Of a stretch of 64,000 bases of DNA, positions 1 to 10,446 are shown piece after piece; within the stretch, counting starts at the first letter, position 1, and every line of letters starts with the position of its first letter. The stretch comes from Elusimicrobia bacterium GWD2_63_28 (GTDB taxonomy: Bacteria > Elusimicrobiota > Elusimicrobia > Elusimicrobiales > UBA9959), in assembly GCA_001799895.1 (NCBI GenBank), contig MGUI01000046.1:1-64000 (forward strand), in the 5' to 3' direction. The translations under genes and the position numbers were made by a program. The notes below the pieces were generated by a model. It did no database searches, had not been told where the DNA came from, and was given only the letters and a program-made list of their open reading frames with translations.

Positions 1-58
1 CCTAACTACGGACAGCAGGCCGCCCAGGAAGAAGTCCCCGCGACCGAAGAGGTGAAAA

Positions 59-84
<26 letters not shown>
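1..84 (+). CDS. nusA: C-terminal end of transcription termination/antitermination protein NusA (partial)
   Basis: Frame 1 is open from the window edge to a TGA at 82-84. It encodes a short acidic tail rich in Gln, Glu and Ala (starts PNYGQQAAQ, ends NDSQEEGK) that overlaps the start of infB by 26 nt. The protein body lies outside the window. The name rests on context: nusA directly precedes infB in most bacteria and NusA often ends in a variable acidic tail. The tail alone does not identify the family. Confidence 0.5.
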
Positions 85-2596
<2,512 letters not shown>

Positions 2597-2600
2597 CCCC

Positions 2601-2981
2601 GTGGGCTCTAAACGAAACGAAAGGCTGAAGGAACTGTTCCTGCAGGAGATCACCGCGGCGCTGCGGAATGTCAACGGCATCAACGCCAACGGCATCCTGA
2701 CGCTGACCGGGGCCGAGCTCAGCAAGGACAGCAAGGTGCTCCACGTCTACTACTCCGTGCTGGGTACGGACGCGGAGCGCCAGCGCAAGGACACGATCCT
2801 GAAAGCCAATGCGCGCGAGATCCGGACGCTGCTGTTCAAGCGCCTGTGTCTCAGGACAGTCCCGGAGATCGTCTTCAAGTTCGACGAGACCCCGGAAAAA
2901 GCCTCGAAGCTGGAGGATATCTTCAAGCAGATAAACTCGGAACATGAAAAAACCGATGAGAACCCTGGATCTCGAGACTGA
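2601..2981 (+). CDS. rbfA: 30S ribosome-binding factor RbfA
   Basis: Small KH-fold factor for late 30S maturation and 16S rRNA 5'-end processing. The 126-aa size is typical. The sequence has the family pattern: a basic N-terminus (SKRNERLKELFLQEITAALR), a strand containing DSKVLHVYYSV, and the C-terminal PEIVFKFDETPEKASKLEDIF segment. The start is GTG at 2601, four bases after the infB stop. It overlaps the next gene by 38 nt. The order infB-rbfA-(nrnA)-truB-ribF is a classic conserved operon and supports the call. Confidence 0.95.
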   Translation: MGSKRNERLKELFLQEITAALRNVNGINANGILTLTGAELSKDSKVLHVYYSVLGTDAERQRKDTILKANAREIRTLLFKRLCLRTVPEIVFKFDETPEKASKLEDIFKQINSEHEKTDENPGSRD

Positions 2982-3930
2982 GTTCAAGCGCCTCGAGGAA
3001 CTGATAATCGCTTCGGAGACGTTCTTCCTGGCCGGGCACCTGAACCCCGACGGGGACACCATCGGCTCCATGCTGGCCATCGCCTCGGTGCTCAAGCGCA
3101 TGGGCAAGAAGGTGACGCTGTTCTCCCAGGACCCGATCCCCGAGAACCTGCGCTTCCTCCCGCAGGCGCGCAGCGTCCGCTCGCGGCTGCCGAAGGGCAG
3201 ATTCGACGCGGCCATCCTGCTGGAGTGTTCCGTGCCTTCCCGAGGCGGCGCCCTGGAGCCCGTGCTCAAGCGGTGCGGCAAGGTGGTCAACATCGACCAC
3301 CACAAGACCTCAGAGAACTACGGCGACATCAATATCGTGGAGCCGCATTCCTCTTCCACCGCCGAGATCGTCTACCGGCTCTTCCATAACATGACCGTCA
3401 ACGTGACCCGGCGCGAGGCTACCTGCCTCTATACCGGCATGGTCACCGACACCGGCCGCTTCCATTTCCCGGCCACCAGCCCGCGGACGCTCGAGATAGC
3501 CTCGCGCCTGCTGGAGACCGGCTTCAAGTTTTCCCGCATCAACGATCTGCTCTACGCCACCAAGGCCTGCGAGGCGCTGAAGCTGCTGGGCCGCGCGCTC
3601 GGCAGCCTGGAACTGAAGTACGGCGGCAGGCTGGCGGCGCTTACGCTGAAGATTTCCGATTTCAAGGAGTTCGGCGCCCGCGCCGAGCACGCCGAGAACG
3701 TGATAAACTACGGCATGATGCCCCCCGGCGTCAGGGCCGCCGTCATGTTTCGCGAGGAGCTGGAGCGCGTCAGCGTCACCTTCCGCTCCCGCGGCCACCT
3801 CGACGTCAGCCTTGTGGCCAAGGCCTTCGGCGGCGGGGGCCACCGCAACGCCTCCGGCTGCCGCATTAAGGGGACGCTGGAGCACGCCCGCGGCAAAGTG
3901 CTGCCCGTGCTTTCCCGGCTCCTTGCCTGA
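2944..3930 (+). CDS. nrnA: DHH/DHHA1 phosphoesterase (NrnA-like oligoribonuclease/pAp phosphatase)
   Basis: DHH-family phosphoesterase of 328 aa, the expected size for NrnA-type enzymes that degrade nanoRNA and/or 3'-phosphoadenosine 5'-phosphate. Visible motifs are GHLNPDGDTIGS near residue 31 (metal-binding Asp pair), IDHHKT near 117 (the DHH signature), a later VTDTGRF segment, and the DHHA1 loop GGGGHRNASG near 296. The infB-rbfA-nrnA-truB-ribF neighbourhood is typical. The ATG at 2944 overlaps rbfA by 38 nt. A second in-frame ATG at 2956 would also work, and neither has a strong ribosome-binding site. Substrate choice (nanoRNA, pAp, c-di-AMP or pApA) cannot be read from the sequence. Confidence 0.9.
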   Translation: MKKPMRTLDLETEFKRLEELIIASETFFLAGHLNPDGDTIGSMLAIASVLKRMGKKVTLFSQDPIPENLRFLPQARSVRSRLPKGRFDAAILLECSVPSRGGALEPVLKRCGKVVNIDHHKTSENYGDINIVEPHSSSTAEIVYRLFHNMTVNVTRREATCLYTGMVTDTGRFHFPATSPRTLEIASRLLETGFKFSRINDLLYATKACEALKLLGRALGSLELKYGGRLAALTLKISDFKEFGARAEHAENVINYGMMPPGVRAAVMFREELERVSVTFRSRGHLDVSLVAKAFGGGGHRNASGCRIKGTLEHARGKVLPVLSRLLA

Positions 3931-4643
3931 TGGACCCGCTGGTCCCCCAGCCTTCCGGGCTGTTCCTCTTCGACAAACCTAAAGGCATAACCTCCCACGA
4001 CGCCGTGGCCCTGCTGCGGCGCAAGCTCTCGCTGCAGCGCATCGGGCACACCGGCACGCTGGATCCCATGGCTACCGGCCTGCTCATCCTGCTGGCCGGC
4101 ACCGCCACCAGGGCGCAGGAGGCCATGCAGGGCTCTTCCAAGGTCTACTCCGGGACTATCCTCTTCGGTTCTGAGACGGATACCTGGGACGCCGAGGGCA
4201 AGGTCGTGGCGGAGGCGCCCGTTCCGGCGCTGGACGAGGCGGCGGTCAGCCGCGGCGTGGCCGCCTTCAGCGGCAGGATCATACAGCAGGTTCCCCCCTA
4301 TTCCGCCGTGCGCCTGCAGGGCAAACCGATGTACAAGCTGGCGCGCAAGAACATCGCCATGCCGGCGGTTAAACGGGAAGCGGACGTGAAATGGCTGTCT
4401 TGGGAAGCCGCTTCCCCGGAGCTGCGCTTCGAGATAGAATGTTCCGGCGGCACCTACATCCGCTCCATCGCCCGCGAGCTGGGCCTGAACCTCGGTTCCC
4501 GGGCGCATCTGACCTCCCTTCGCCGCCTGTCCATCGGCGCCTACAGCGTTAGGGACGCCGTAACCGGCGAGGCGCTGGCCGCGATGACGCGCGAAGAGGC
4601 CGCCGCGCGGCTGCTGCCCCCGCCGGGAGACGCCCGTGCTTAA
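3930..4643 (+). CDS. truB: tRNA pseudouridine(55) synthase TruB
   Basis: Makes pseudouridine 55 in the T-loop of tRNAs. It is 237 aa. The N-terminus has the KPKGITSHDAV motif, and the catalytic Asp lies in GHTGTLDPMATG near residue 46. The later GGTYIRSIARELG segment is also typical. The C-terminal RNA-binding extension is short, so this is a compact family member. The start ATG shares one base with the upstream TGA, indicating translational coupling. It overlaps ribF by 8 nt. Confidence 0.96.
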   Translation: MDPLVPQPSGLFLFDKPKGITSHDAVALLRRKLSLQRIGHTGTLDPMATGLLILLAGTATRAQEAMQGSSKVYSGTILFGSETDTWDAEGKVVAEAPVPALDEAAVSRGVAAFSGRIIQQVPPYSAVRLQGKPMYKLARKNIAMPAVKREADVKWLSWEAASPELRFEIECSGGTYIRSIARELGLNLGSRAHLTSLRRLSIGAYSVRDAVTGEALAAMTREEAAARLLPPPGDARA

Positions 4644-5526
4644 TTTAGTGGCCATCGGCAGTTTCGACGGGGTGCACCTGGGGCACCGGAAGATAATCCG
4701 AGCCGCGGTCCGCGAGGCCCTCCGGCTCGGCCTGAGCAGCCGGGTGGTATATTTCCCTTTTCCTCCAAAGTTCTTTTTCTCGGGCGAGACCGAAGGCTGC
4801 CTTATCACGCTGCCGGAGGAGCGCGAGGCCCTGCTGGAAAGCCTGAGGCCGGACCAGGTAGAGCCGCTGGTCTTCAACGAAACCCTGTCCTCTATGCGCG
4901 CCGAGGTGTTCTTTGAGGCAGTAGTTCTGGAGCGCTTCCGCGCCGGCGGGCTCTGCGTGGGTCCGGATTTCGCCGTCGGGCGCGGCCGCGAGGGGCACCT
5001 GGATTTCCTGCGGGACGCCAGCCGGGAAGCCGGGATAGCCTTCAAGCCGGTTCCTTTCGCCCGCCGGGGCGGCCACAAGATCTCCTCCAGCCTTATCCGG
5101 GCGCACCTGCGCGCCGGCGCGGTGGAGGAAGCTAATAAGTGCCTGGGTTGGGACTATACCGTGAGCGGGCCGGTCATAAAAGGGGCGGGGCTTGGCCGCA
5201 AGCTGGGCTACCCGACGGCTAATATAGGCGCCCACCCTTCCAAGATCCTGCCGCCGGGCATTTTCGCGGCCAGGGTAAAGGTCGGGCGCGACCGCTACAA
5301 CGCGGTGGTGAGCGTGGGCCGCAGGCCCACGCTAAATACGCTGGGCGGCAAGTTGATACTGGAAGCCCACCTGTTGGATTTCTCGCGCATGATCTACGGC
5401 AGGAATATGGAAGTGACCTTCCTCAGGCACATCCGGCCGGAGCGCAAGTTCCATTCCAAAGAATCCCTCATCAAGCACATCGAGGGCGACATCGCCGTCG
5501 CCCGCCGGTACTTCGCTAAACATTAA
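4636..5526 (+). CDS. ribF: Bifunctional riboflavin kinase / FAD synthetase
   Basis: Converts riboflavin to FMN and then FAD. At 296 aa it is the usual length. The N-terminal nucleotidyltransferase domain has GSFDGVHLGH near residue 8 and the SSSLIR motif near 150. The C-terminal flavokinase domain has GRKLGYPTANI near 186. The start is GTG at 4636, overlapping truB by 8 nt, and it closes the infB operon. The riboflavin biosynthesis genes lie far away at 56315-59698 under an FMN riboswitch. This copy has no such leader. Confidence 0.96.
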   Translation: MLNLVAIGSFDGVHLGHRKIIRAAVREALRLGLSSRVVYFPFPPKFFFSGETEGCLITLPEEREALLESLRPDQVEPLVFNETLSSMRAEVFFEAVVLERFRAGGLCVGPDFAVGRGREGHLDFLRDASREAGIAFKPVPFARRGGHKISSSLIRAHLRAGAVEEANKCLGWDYTVSGPVIKGAGLGRKLGYPTANIGAHPSKILPPGIFAARVKVGRDRYNAVVSVGRRPTLNTLGGKLILEAHLLDFSRMIYGRNMEVTFLRHIRPERKFHSKESLIKHIEGDIAVARRYFAKH

Positions 5527-5555
5527 CAAATCGCCGCGTGGGCTTGGCGTGAATG

Positions 5556-6944
5556 TCAGATTATGTTGGGTTTTGAGCGGCGCAGGAAGCGGCCGCCGAA
5601 GGTTTTGGGGGCCGTCAGTTCGCCCCCCTCTGCTACTACAGTTCCGCGCAGAACGGTGTACTTCGGGAAGCCGTAGAGTTTCTGACCCTGCCACGGGGAG
5701 AAGTCGGTGTTGTGCTGCAGTTTGCGCCAATCGGCTTTGACGGAGGCGGAAGGGTCGATTATCGCGAAATCTGCGTCGAGACCGGGTTTGATAAAACCCT
5801 TTGTCGACAGGCCCATTATCCGCGCGGGATTTTCGCACAGGACCTGAACCAGTTTTTTTAAAGATACTTTTCCGGCTTTAACGCCGTGGGTGTAGGCGGC
5901 GGCCAGCAGGGTCTGCGCGCCGGGCAGGCCCATGGGGAGTTTCCTTATGTCCCCGCCCCAGGCGTCTTTCTGGGCGCGGGTGAAGGTGCAGTTGTCGGTG
6001 GCGAGCACCTGCAATTGGCCCCTCCCGAGGGACTTCCAGAGTTCGGCGTTGTCTTTTTTAGTCCTTATCGGAGGGCAGCAGGAATACAAGTGGCCGTCCT
6101 TACCCTTGAAGCGGCTCTCGTAGAGCGAGAGGTATTGCGGGCAGGTTTCGCCCAGCGCTTTGCACCCGGCCTTCCGGGCCGCGGCGACCAGGGCGGCTGA
6201 ACCGCCGGCCGACAGATGGACGAAATAGACAGGCGCCCCGGCGGAGGCGGCCAGAGCGGCCACGCGGCCCACGGCTTCCGTTTCCGTGAAGGGCGGCCGG
6301 GAGAGCGGCAGCGCCTGTATGCCCCGCCCGGCGTAGGTTTCGGTGAGCAGGTCTATGACCGGGCCGTTCTCGGCGTGGACGCAGACCAGCGCCCCGAGCC
6401 TGGCGGCGGCTTTAAGCGCGGCGTCCAGGGCGGCGTCGCCGGCCATCAGGCCGCGGGCCCCGTAGGCGGTGAACATTTTGAAGGTAGGGGCGCCGGCCTT
6501 CACGGCGGCGGCCATCTCACCCGCGGGATCCTTCATCTTCTCCCAGCCGGTGAGCATGCAGTGGAAAGAGAAATCCGCGTAGCAGCGTCCTTCGGCTTCC
6601 TTAAGGCGCGCGCGCAGGCCTTTGGCGGGGCTTTCGCCGGGCCCCTGGCCCGTGTAATCTAGGAATGTGGTAGTGCCGCCGCAGACGGCGGCGGCGGAGC
6701 CTGAGGCGAAATCGTCGGAGGTATACCTGCCGGGGCCCAGCTTAAGCCGGAAATGGGCATGGGCGTCTATTATTCCAGGCAGGACCAGCAGGCCGCGCGC
6801 GTCTATGACGCGCCGCGCCGGCGGGAGCGCCTTGGCCGGCGGGCGCACCGCGGCGATGACTCCGTCGCGCACAAAAACATCGCGGAGGGAGAATTTCCCT
6901 CCGCATGCGGTTTTACCGCCCCTGATTACAAGGTCGAAGCCCAT
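5556..6944 (-). CDS. Dihydropyrimidinase/D-hydantoinase-family cyclic amidohydrolase
   Basis: Binuclear-metal amidohydrolase that opens six- or five-membered cyclic imides. It is 462 aa, the usual size. Metal ligands are visible: DAHAHF near residue 60, the presumed carboxylated Lys in TFKMFTAYG, His in VHAENG, His in VHLSAGG, and an Asp in ATDNCTF. The GETCPQYL stretch and the NPARIMGL C-terminal motif favour dihydropyrimidinase/hydantoinase over dihydroorotase. The HxH-containing motif reads AHAHF rather than the commoner PHTHL. It is 29 nt from the convergent ribF and 13 nt downstream of the small membrane protein gene, so the two may be cotranscribed. No other pyrimidine catabolism gene is nearby, so the substrate is open. 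Confidence 0.88.
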   Translation of the reverse strand: MGFDLVIRGGKTACGGKFSLRDVFVRDGVIAAVRPPAKALPPARRVIDARGLLVLPGIIDAHAHFRLKLGPGRYTSDDFASGSAAAVCGGTTTFLDYTGQGPGESPAKGLRARLKEAEGRCYADFSFHCMLTGWEKMKDPAGEMAAAVKAGAPTFKMFTAYGARGLMAGDAALDAALKAAARLGALVCVHAENGPVIDLLTETYAGRGIQALPLSRPPFTETEAVGRVAALAASAGAPVYFVHLSAGGSAALVAAARKAGCKALGETCPQYLSLYESRFKGKDGHLYSCCPPIRTKKDNAELWKSLGRGQLQVLATDNCTFTRAQKDAWGGDIRKLPMGLPGAQTLLAAAYTHGVKAGKVSLKKLVQVLCENPARIMGLSTKGFIKPGLDADFAIIDPSASVKADWRKLQHNTDFSPWQGQKLYGFPKYTVLRGTVVAEGGELTAPKTFGGRFLRRSKPNII

Positions 6945-6957
6945 TTGTTTAAGGTTT

Positions 6958-7194
6958 TTACGCCTTTGTTAAATGGGTGTGGTGGTGCGGGGCGTTAGCC
7001 CGGTCCTGGTGGCCGAAGATTATGTTGTAGGCGAGGAAGGTGGCGGAGACGAAGGAGAAACCGCACAATACCAGCCAGGCCCACAGCGCCTTCGGGTTGG
7101 CCTCGGTCTGCAGTACTATGTAGACCAGGAAGCCGAGGAAGCCGGTAGCTACCAGCCAGAAAATAGCGAAGACGGCGCGTATTAGGGTTGCCAT
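6958..7194 (-). CDS. Small two-helix membrane protein, function unknown
   Basis: A 78-aa product with two hydrophobic segments (about residues 4-28 and 37-60) and a His-rich tail (HHHTHLTKA). I do not recognise the family. It has its own strong promoter (TTGACT, 17 nt, TAGAAT). The ATG begins only 6 nt after the -10 hexamer, so the mRNA may be leaderless. It sits 13 nt upstream of the hydantoinase-family gene. Confidence 0.6.
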   Translation of the reverse strand: MATLIRAVFAIFWLVATGFLGFLVYIVLQTEANPKALWAWLVLCGFSFVSATFLAYNIIFGHQDRANAPHHHTHLTKA

Positions 7195-7200
7195 TGTCTA

Positions 7201-7229
7201 ATTCTATAGATTAAACCTTGTGAAGTCAA
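7201..7229 (-). promoter_or_regulatory. Sigma70-type promoter for the small membrane protein and amidohydrolase
   Basis: The -35 is TTGACT (7224-7229) and the -10 is TAGAAT (7201-7206), with exactly 17 nt between them. The expected start of transcription coincides with the ATG at 7194. Confidence 0.7.
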
Positions 7230-8197
7230 TGCGGCCGGCCCGGGAAGAAGGCTGCATGCAGCGCCCTTAGGGCCTCCTCGCCGCGGCCGGCGGGCACGCG
7301 CAGAGTGACGGCAGAGGCTGAAAAACCTGCCGGCGCCGCGCCCGGGCCCGCTGCGGCCAGTGCCCTGTCCGCGTGGACGCGGGTGAGGCGCCGGCCGACC
7401 GCCGAGACCAGCGCCCTCCGCCCCTCTTTGCTTAACGAGAGGCAGGAAACTCCGGGCCTGCCTCCGTCCGCGTTGACGAGGGTTCCCGGCTCGTCGTGAA
7501 AAGAGGAGCGCAGGTGCAGCGGTATAGAGTATTTTCCGGCGTAGGCTATCGCGCGCAGCTGGCGCACTTCGGTGCCCAGGCCGGCCAGGGTCATGACCTC
7601 GCCGTAGGTTATGGCACTGATCTTGCGGGCCCCCGGGACTATGGCCGGGTGGGCGGTGTAAATGCCTTTTACGTCGGTCCGGAATTCGCAGAGGGCCGAG
7701 CGCAGCGCGCGGGCCAGCGCCACGGCGGTGAAGTCCGAACCGCCGCGGCCCAGCGTGGTGATATCTCCTTTGCGCGTTATTCCCTGGAAGCCCGCTACTA
7801 CAGGGATGCGGCCGGCCGAGATTTCCGCTTTGAGCCTGCTGGGGTCGACTTTCAATACGGAGGCCGAAGAAAACGCGGCGTCCGTTAAGAGGCCCGCCTG
7901 GAAGCCGGCCAGAGAGACCGCCTTGCGGCCTTCGGCCTGTATGGCCAGGGCCAGCAGCGCGGCGCTGATCTGTTCTCCGGGCGCCAGCAGGGCGTCTGTT
8001 TCCCGGGGCGAAAGCTTTTTTCCCCCGGCCTGGGCGGCCAGGGCCAGCAAATCGTCCGTGGCGTCGGCGGGGGCCGAGACTACGGCCACCGGCGAGAAGC
8101 CTTTCCCCGCCGAGGCGATGACCATGGCGGCGGCCCGGCGTATCTTGCCCGGGTCGGCCAGCGAGCTGCCGCCGAATTTAATGATTATGGTTTTCAT
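7226..8197 (-). CDS. Aspartate kinase with a shortened regulatory region
   Basis: Phosphorylates aspartate, the first step to lysine, threonine, methionine and diaminopimelate. The catalytic domain is clear: KFGGSS at residues 8-13, an SAPADATDDLL segment, LGRGGSDFTAVALA near 150, and FRTDVKGIYTAHP near 170 where most homologues read YTDVDGVYTADP. It is 323 aa against about 400 or more for the usual enzyme. Only about 70 residues follow the kinase core, so at most one degenerate ACT domain remains and classical feedback inhibition may be absent. It lies downstream of the PilB-like gene but is separated from it by a terminator. No other lysine or threonine gene is next to it. Confidence 0.85.
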   Translation of the reverse strand: MKTIIIKFGGSSLADPGKIRRAAAMVIASAGKGFSPVAVVSAPADATDDLLALAAQAGGKKLSPRETDALLAPGEQISAALLALAIQAEGRKAVSLAGFQAGLLTDAAFSSASVLKVDPSRLKAEISAGRIPVVAGFQGITRKGDITTLGRGGSDFTAVALARALRSALCEFRTDVKGIYTAHPAIVPGARKISAITYGEVMTLAGLGTEVRQLRAIAYAGKYSIPLHLRSSFHDEPGTLVNADGGRPGVSCLSLSKEGRRALVSAVGRRLTRVHADRALAAAGPGAAPAGFSASAVTLRVPAGRGEEALRALHAAFFPGRPH

Positions 8198-8199
8198 GT

Positions 8200-8238
8200 A
8201 AAAAAGAAGCCCGGCCGCCTTTATCGGCCGGCCGGGCT
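8200..8238 (-). terminator. Rho-independent terminator after the PilB-like ATPase gene
   Basis: Perfect 10-bp stem (8208-8217 with 8229-8238, AGCCCGGCCG). On the minus strand it is followed by a TTCTTTTTT run. It sits between the stop of the ATPase gene and the start of the aspartokinase. Confidence 0.85.
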
Positions 8239-8255
8239 GCGCTTGCGCCTGGCGC

Positions 8256-9596
8256 TCAGACCATCGTCGCCGTCACGCGGATGATCTCGGCCAGCGTGGT
8301 GGTGCCGCCGCGGGCCTTCAGGATGCCGTCCATCAGCAGGGTGCGCATCTTGCCGCTCTTTATCGCGGTGCGCTTTATCACGTCCGTCGGGGCGTGGTCG
8401 AGGATATGCTTGCGGATCTCCTCGTTCATCAGCATCAGTTCGAAGATGCCGATGCGGCCCATGTAGCCGGTGTTGCGGCAGTCGGGGCAGCCTTTCTCCA
8501 CCTTGTAGGTGGCGCCGGGCTTGAGGATGAGCTCCTTCACGATCTTGCCTTCGTCGGGGTCCATGTTCTTGACGAATTCGTTGACCACGGGCTCCGACGG
8601 GGGCGCGGCGTTCTGCGAGCACTTGGGGCAGACTTTGCGCACCAGGCGCTGGCTCATGGCGCCCAGCATGGAAGAGCCTATCAGGAAGGGCGGCACGCCC
8701 ATTTCGAAGAGGCGCTCTATGATGCTGGCGGAGTTGATGGTGTGGATGGTGGTGAACAGCAGGTGGCCGGTCAGGGCGGCGCGCAGGCTGATCTCGGCCG
8801 TGTCGAAGTCGCGGATCTCGCCCACCATGATAACGTCGGGGTCCTGGCGCAGGATGGTGCGCAGGCCCTCGGTCCAGGTGAAGCCGGTCTTGGCGCTGAT
8901 CTGCGCCTGGTTGATGCCCTCGAGGCGGTACTCGACCGGGTCCTCGAGCGTGATGATGTTGATCATCGGGGTGTTGATGTTCTTGAGCATCGCGTAGAGC
9001 GAGGTGGTCTTGCCGGAGCCGGTGGAGCCGGTGATGAAGAAAATGCCGTAAGGGTTGCGGATCAGCTTCTTGATCAGCGTCAGCGCGTCCTGGTCGAGGC
9101 CCACCTGGTCGAGGTCCAGGCCGAGCTGCTGGCGGTCCAGCACGCGCAGCACCAGCTTTTCGCCGTTGACGGTAGGGAACGAGGAGACGCGCACCTGTAT
9201 GGCGCGGCCGGCCAGCATCTTCTGAAAGCGGCCTTCCTCGTTGCGGAAAGACGTAGGGGGTTCGGGGTCGAAGCCCGCCAGCACACGGATGCGCTGGGTG
9301 AGCGGGATGTCGGAGTTCTTCGGGGAGCTGAGCATGTCCTGCAGGATGCCGTCCACGCGGAAGCGCACGCGCAGGTTGGGGCCCTGTGACTCAATATGCA
9401 CGTCGCTGGCGCGCTCGCGCACGGCGTGCTCGAGGATAAGGTCGCTGAGCTTTATGGCCAGGTCTATGCCGGGCGCCCGGCCCTTGGCCTTGACGATGTC
9501 GTTGTAGCCTTCTTCCAGAGAGCCGTTAACCTGCACTGGCGCCTGTTCTCCGGGCTGCGGGCTCTCCCCTTCCTGTTTGTTTCCCCAGAATGCCAT
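8256..9596 (-). CDS. PilB/GspE-family secretion or pilus-assembly ATPase
   Basis: Hexameric ATPase that drives type IV pilus extension or type II secretion. The 446-aa protein has a short Gln/Pro-rich N-terminus and lacks the usual N1 domain, so it is a compact form. Seen in order: the SDVHIESQ segment (residues about 65-72), Walker A GSTGSGKTTS near 191, Asp box and Walker B in RQDPDVIMVGEIRD near 254, the His box, and a tetracysteine zinc site (CPKC and CPDC, about 48 residues apart). No pilin, PilC or PilT gene is adjacent, so pilus and secretion roles cannot be told apart. The 75-nt gap from greA contains a TATAAT at 9655-9660. Confidence 0.88.
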   Translation of the reverse strand: MAFWGNKQEGESPQPGEQAPVQVNGSLEEGYNDIVKAKGRAPGIDLAIKLSDLILEHAVRERASDVHIESQGPNLRVRFRVDGILQDMLSSPKNSDIPLTQRIRVLAGFDPEPPTSFRNEEGRFQKMLAGRAIQVRVSSFPTVNGEKLVLRVLDRQQLGLDLDQVGLDQDALTLIKKLIRNPYGIFFITGSTGSGKTTSLYAMLKNINTPMINIITLEDPVEYRLEGINQAQISAKTGFTWTEGLRTILRQDPDVIMVGEIRDFDTAEISLRAALTGHLLFTTIHTINSASIIERLFEMGVPPFLIGSSMLGAMSQRLVRKVCPKCSQNAAPPSEPVVNEFVKNMDPDEGKIVKELILKPGATYKVEKGCPDCRNTGYMGRIGIFELMLMNEEIRKHILDHAPTDVIKRTAIKSGKMRTLLMDGILKARGGTTTLAEIIRVTATMV

Positions 9597-9671
9597 AGGT
9601 GTGGTCTCCTAACCTCTAAGCCCGCCGAAAGGCGCGGGCATAACAGCTAAAAAAATTATAACAAATAATAT
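9597..9671 (-). promoter_or_regulatory. Possible promoter region between greA and the PilB-like gene
   Basis: On the minus strand there is a perfect -10 TATAAT (9655-9660) without a convincing -35. A GCCCGC/GCGGGC hairpin lies in the untranslated leader, and an AGGAG ribosome-binding site precedes the ATG at 9596. The genes may simply be cotranscribed. Confidence 0.35.
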
Positions 9672-10142
9672 TTACTTGTATTCGACTTTCAGGATGGCCA
9701 GGTGCTTCTCGCCGCTGGGCAGGCGTATCTTAACCGAGGCGCCGGTGGTCGAGCCCAGCAGGCCCTGGGCCAGCGGGGAGCTGACCGAGATCTTGCCCTC
9801 GGAGGGATCCGCCTCGTCGGCGCTGGAAAGGGTGTAAACCAGCGTGGCCTTGGTGTTCTCGTCGCGCATGGTTACCGTGGCGCCGAGGCTTATCTGGTCC
9901 TTGTTCACGGCCATATTGTCCACTATCTTGGCCGAGCGCAGGCGGAGCTCCAGCTCGCTTATGCGCGTCATAAGCTGGCTCTGCTTTTCCTTGCCGTAGA
10001 TGTAGCCGGCGTTCTCTTTCAGGTCTCCCTGCTCGCGGGCTTCGTTGACCTCTATGGCGATCTCGTTCTTCTGGCGCTTAAGGTCCGCCAGCTCGGCCTG
10101 CAGCTTCTCAAAGCCGTCTTTGGTAAGGTATGTCTCTGTCAT
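9672..10142 (-). CDS. greA: Transcription elongation factor GreA
   Basis: Rescues backtracked RNA polymerase by stimulating transcript cleavage through the secondary channel. At 156 aa it matches the family. The N-terminal coiled coil carries the tip motif NEAREQGDLKENAGY with the conserved acidic residues. The C-terminal FKBP-like domain includes SPLAQGLLGSTTGA. It is preceded by the CAU tRNA on the same strand, with a hairpin and T-tract between them. Confidence 0.96.
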   Translation of the reverse strand: MTETYLTKDGFEKLQAELADLKRQKNEIAIEVNEAREQGDLKENAGYIYGKEKQSQLMTRISELELRLRSAKIVDNMAVNKDQISLGATVTMRDENTKATLVYTLSSADEADPSEGKISVSSPLAQGLLGSTTGASVKIRLPSGEKHLAILKVEYK

Positions 10143-10162
10143 GTTGTTTTCCCCCCGTTATG

Positions 10163-10208
10163 AACAAAACCCCGTCCCGCTGCTGCACTGCTGTCTGGCG
10201 GGACAGGG
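10163..10208 (-). terminator. Probable terminator between the tRNA and greA
   Basis: An imperfect stem pairs 10171-10180 with 10198-10208 (core GTCCCGC/GCGGGAC). On the minus strand it is followed by GGTTTTGTT. The long loop of about 17 nt makes it weaker than the other terminators here. Confidence 0.5.
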
Positions 10209-10222
10209 CTGCGTAAAATCTT

Positions 10223-10296
10223 TGGCACCGGGAGGAATCGAACCTCCGACCTAGCGCTTATGAAACGCCCGCTCTTACCATCTGAGCTACGGTGCC
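10223..10296 (-). tRNA. tRNA with CAU anticodon (elongator tRNA-Met, or tRNA-Ile2)
   Basis: A full cloverleaf folds by eye on the minus strand. The acceptor stem is GGCACCG/CGGTGCC, the D stem GCTC/GAGC, the anticodon stem GGCGT/GCGCT with loop TTCATAA (anticodon CAT), and the T stem GGAGG/CCTCC with loop TTCGATT. The discriminator is A and CCA is not encoded. The first base pair is G-C, so it is not an initiator tRNA. A CAU anticodon can be elongator Met or a lysidine-modified Ile2, and I cannot settle which from the sequence alone. Confidence 0.95.
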
Positions 10297-10356
10297 ATAA
10301 ATCCATGGCGGGCAGGTTTCATCACCGGGGGCCGAAGCCTTCGGGTGAACACGAAA

Positions 10357-10385
10357 AGTATACCAAAAACTTGTTGTAAAGACAA
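10357..10385 (-). promoter_or_regulatory. Promoter for the tRNA (and possibly greA)
   Basis: The -35 is TTGTCT (10380-10385) and the -10 is TATACT (10357-10362), spaced by 17 nt. The start would be near 10350, about 54 nt upstream of the mature tRNA. It overlaps the divergent malic enzyme promoter. Confidence 0.6.
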
Positions 10386-10402
10386 ATTTTGTTTACTACA
10401 AT
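10374..10402 (+). promoter_or_regulatory. Promoter for the malic enzyme gene
   Basis: The -35 is TTGTAA (10374-10379) and the -10 is TACAAT (10397-10402), spaced by 17 nt. The start would be near 10409. Its -35 lies inside the spacer of the tRNA promoter on the other strand. Confidence 0.55.
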
Positions 10403-10446
10403 TCTCAATGTAATCCGCTCAAATTCAGGGGTCAAAGGGGTTCTCA

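Noticed and set aside
10223..10296. Initiator tRNA-fMet reading of the CAU tRNA
   Set aside because: The acceptor starts with a G-C pair and the anticodon stem lacks the three consecutive G-C pairs of initiators.
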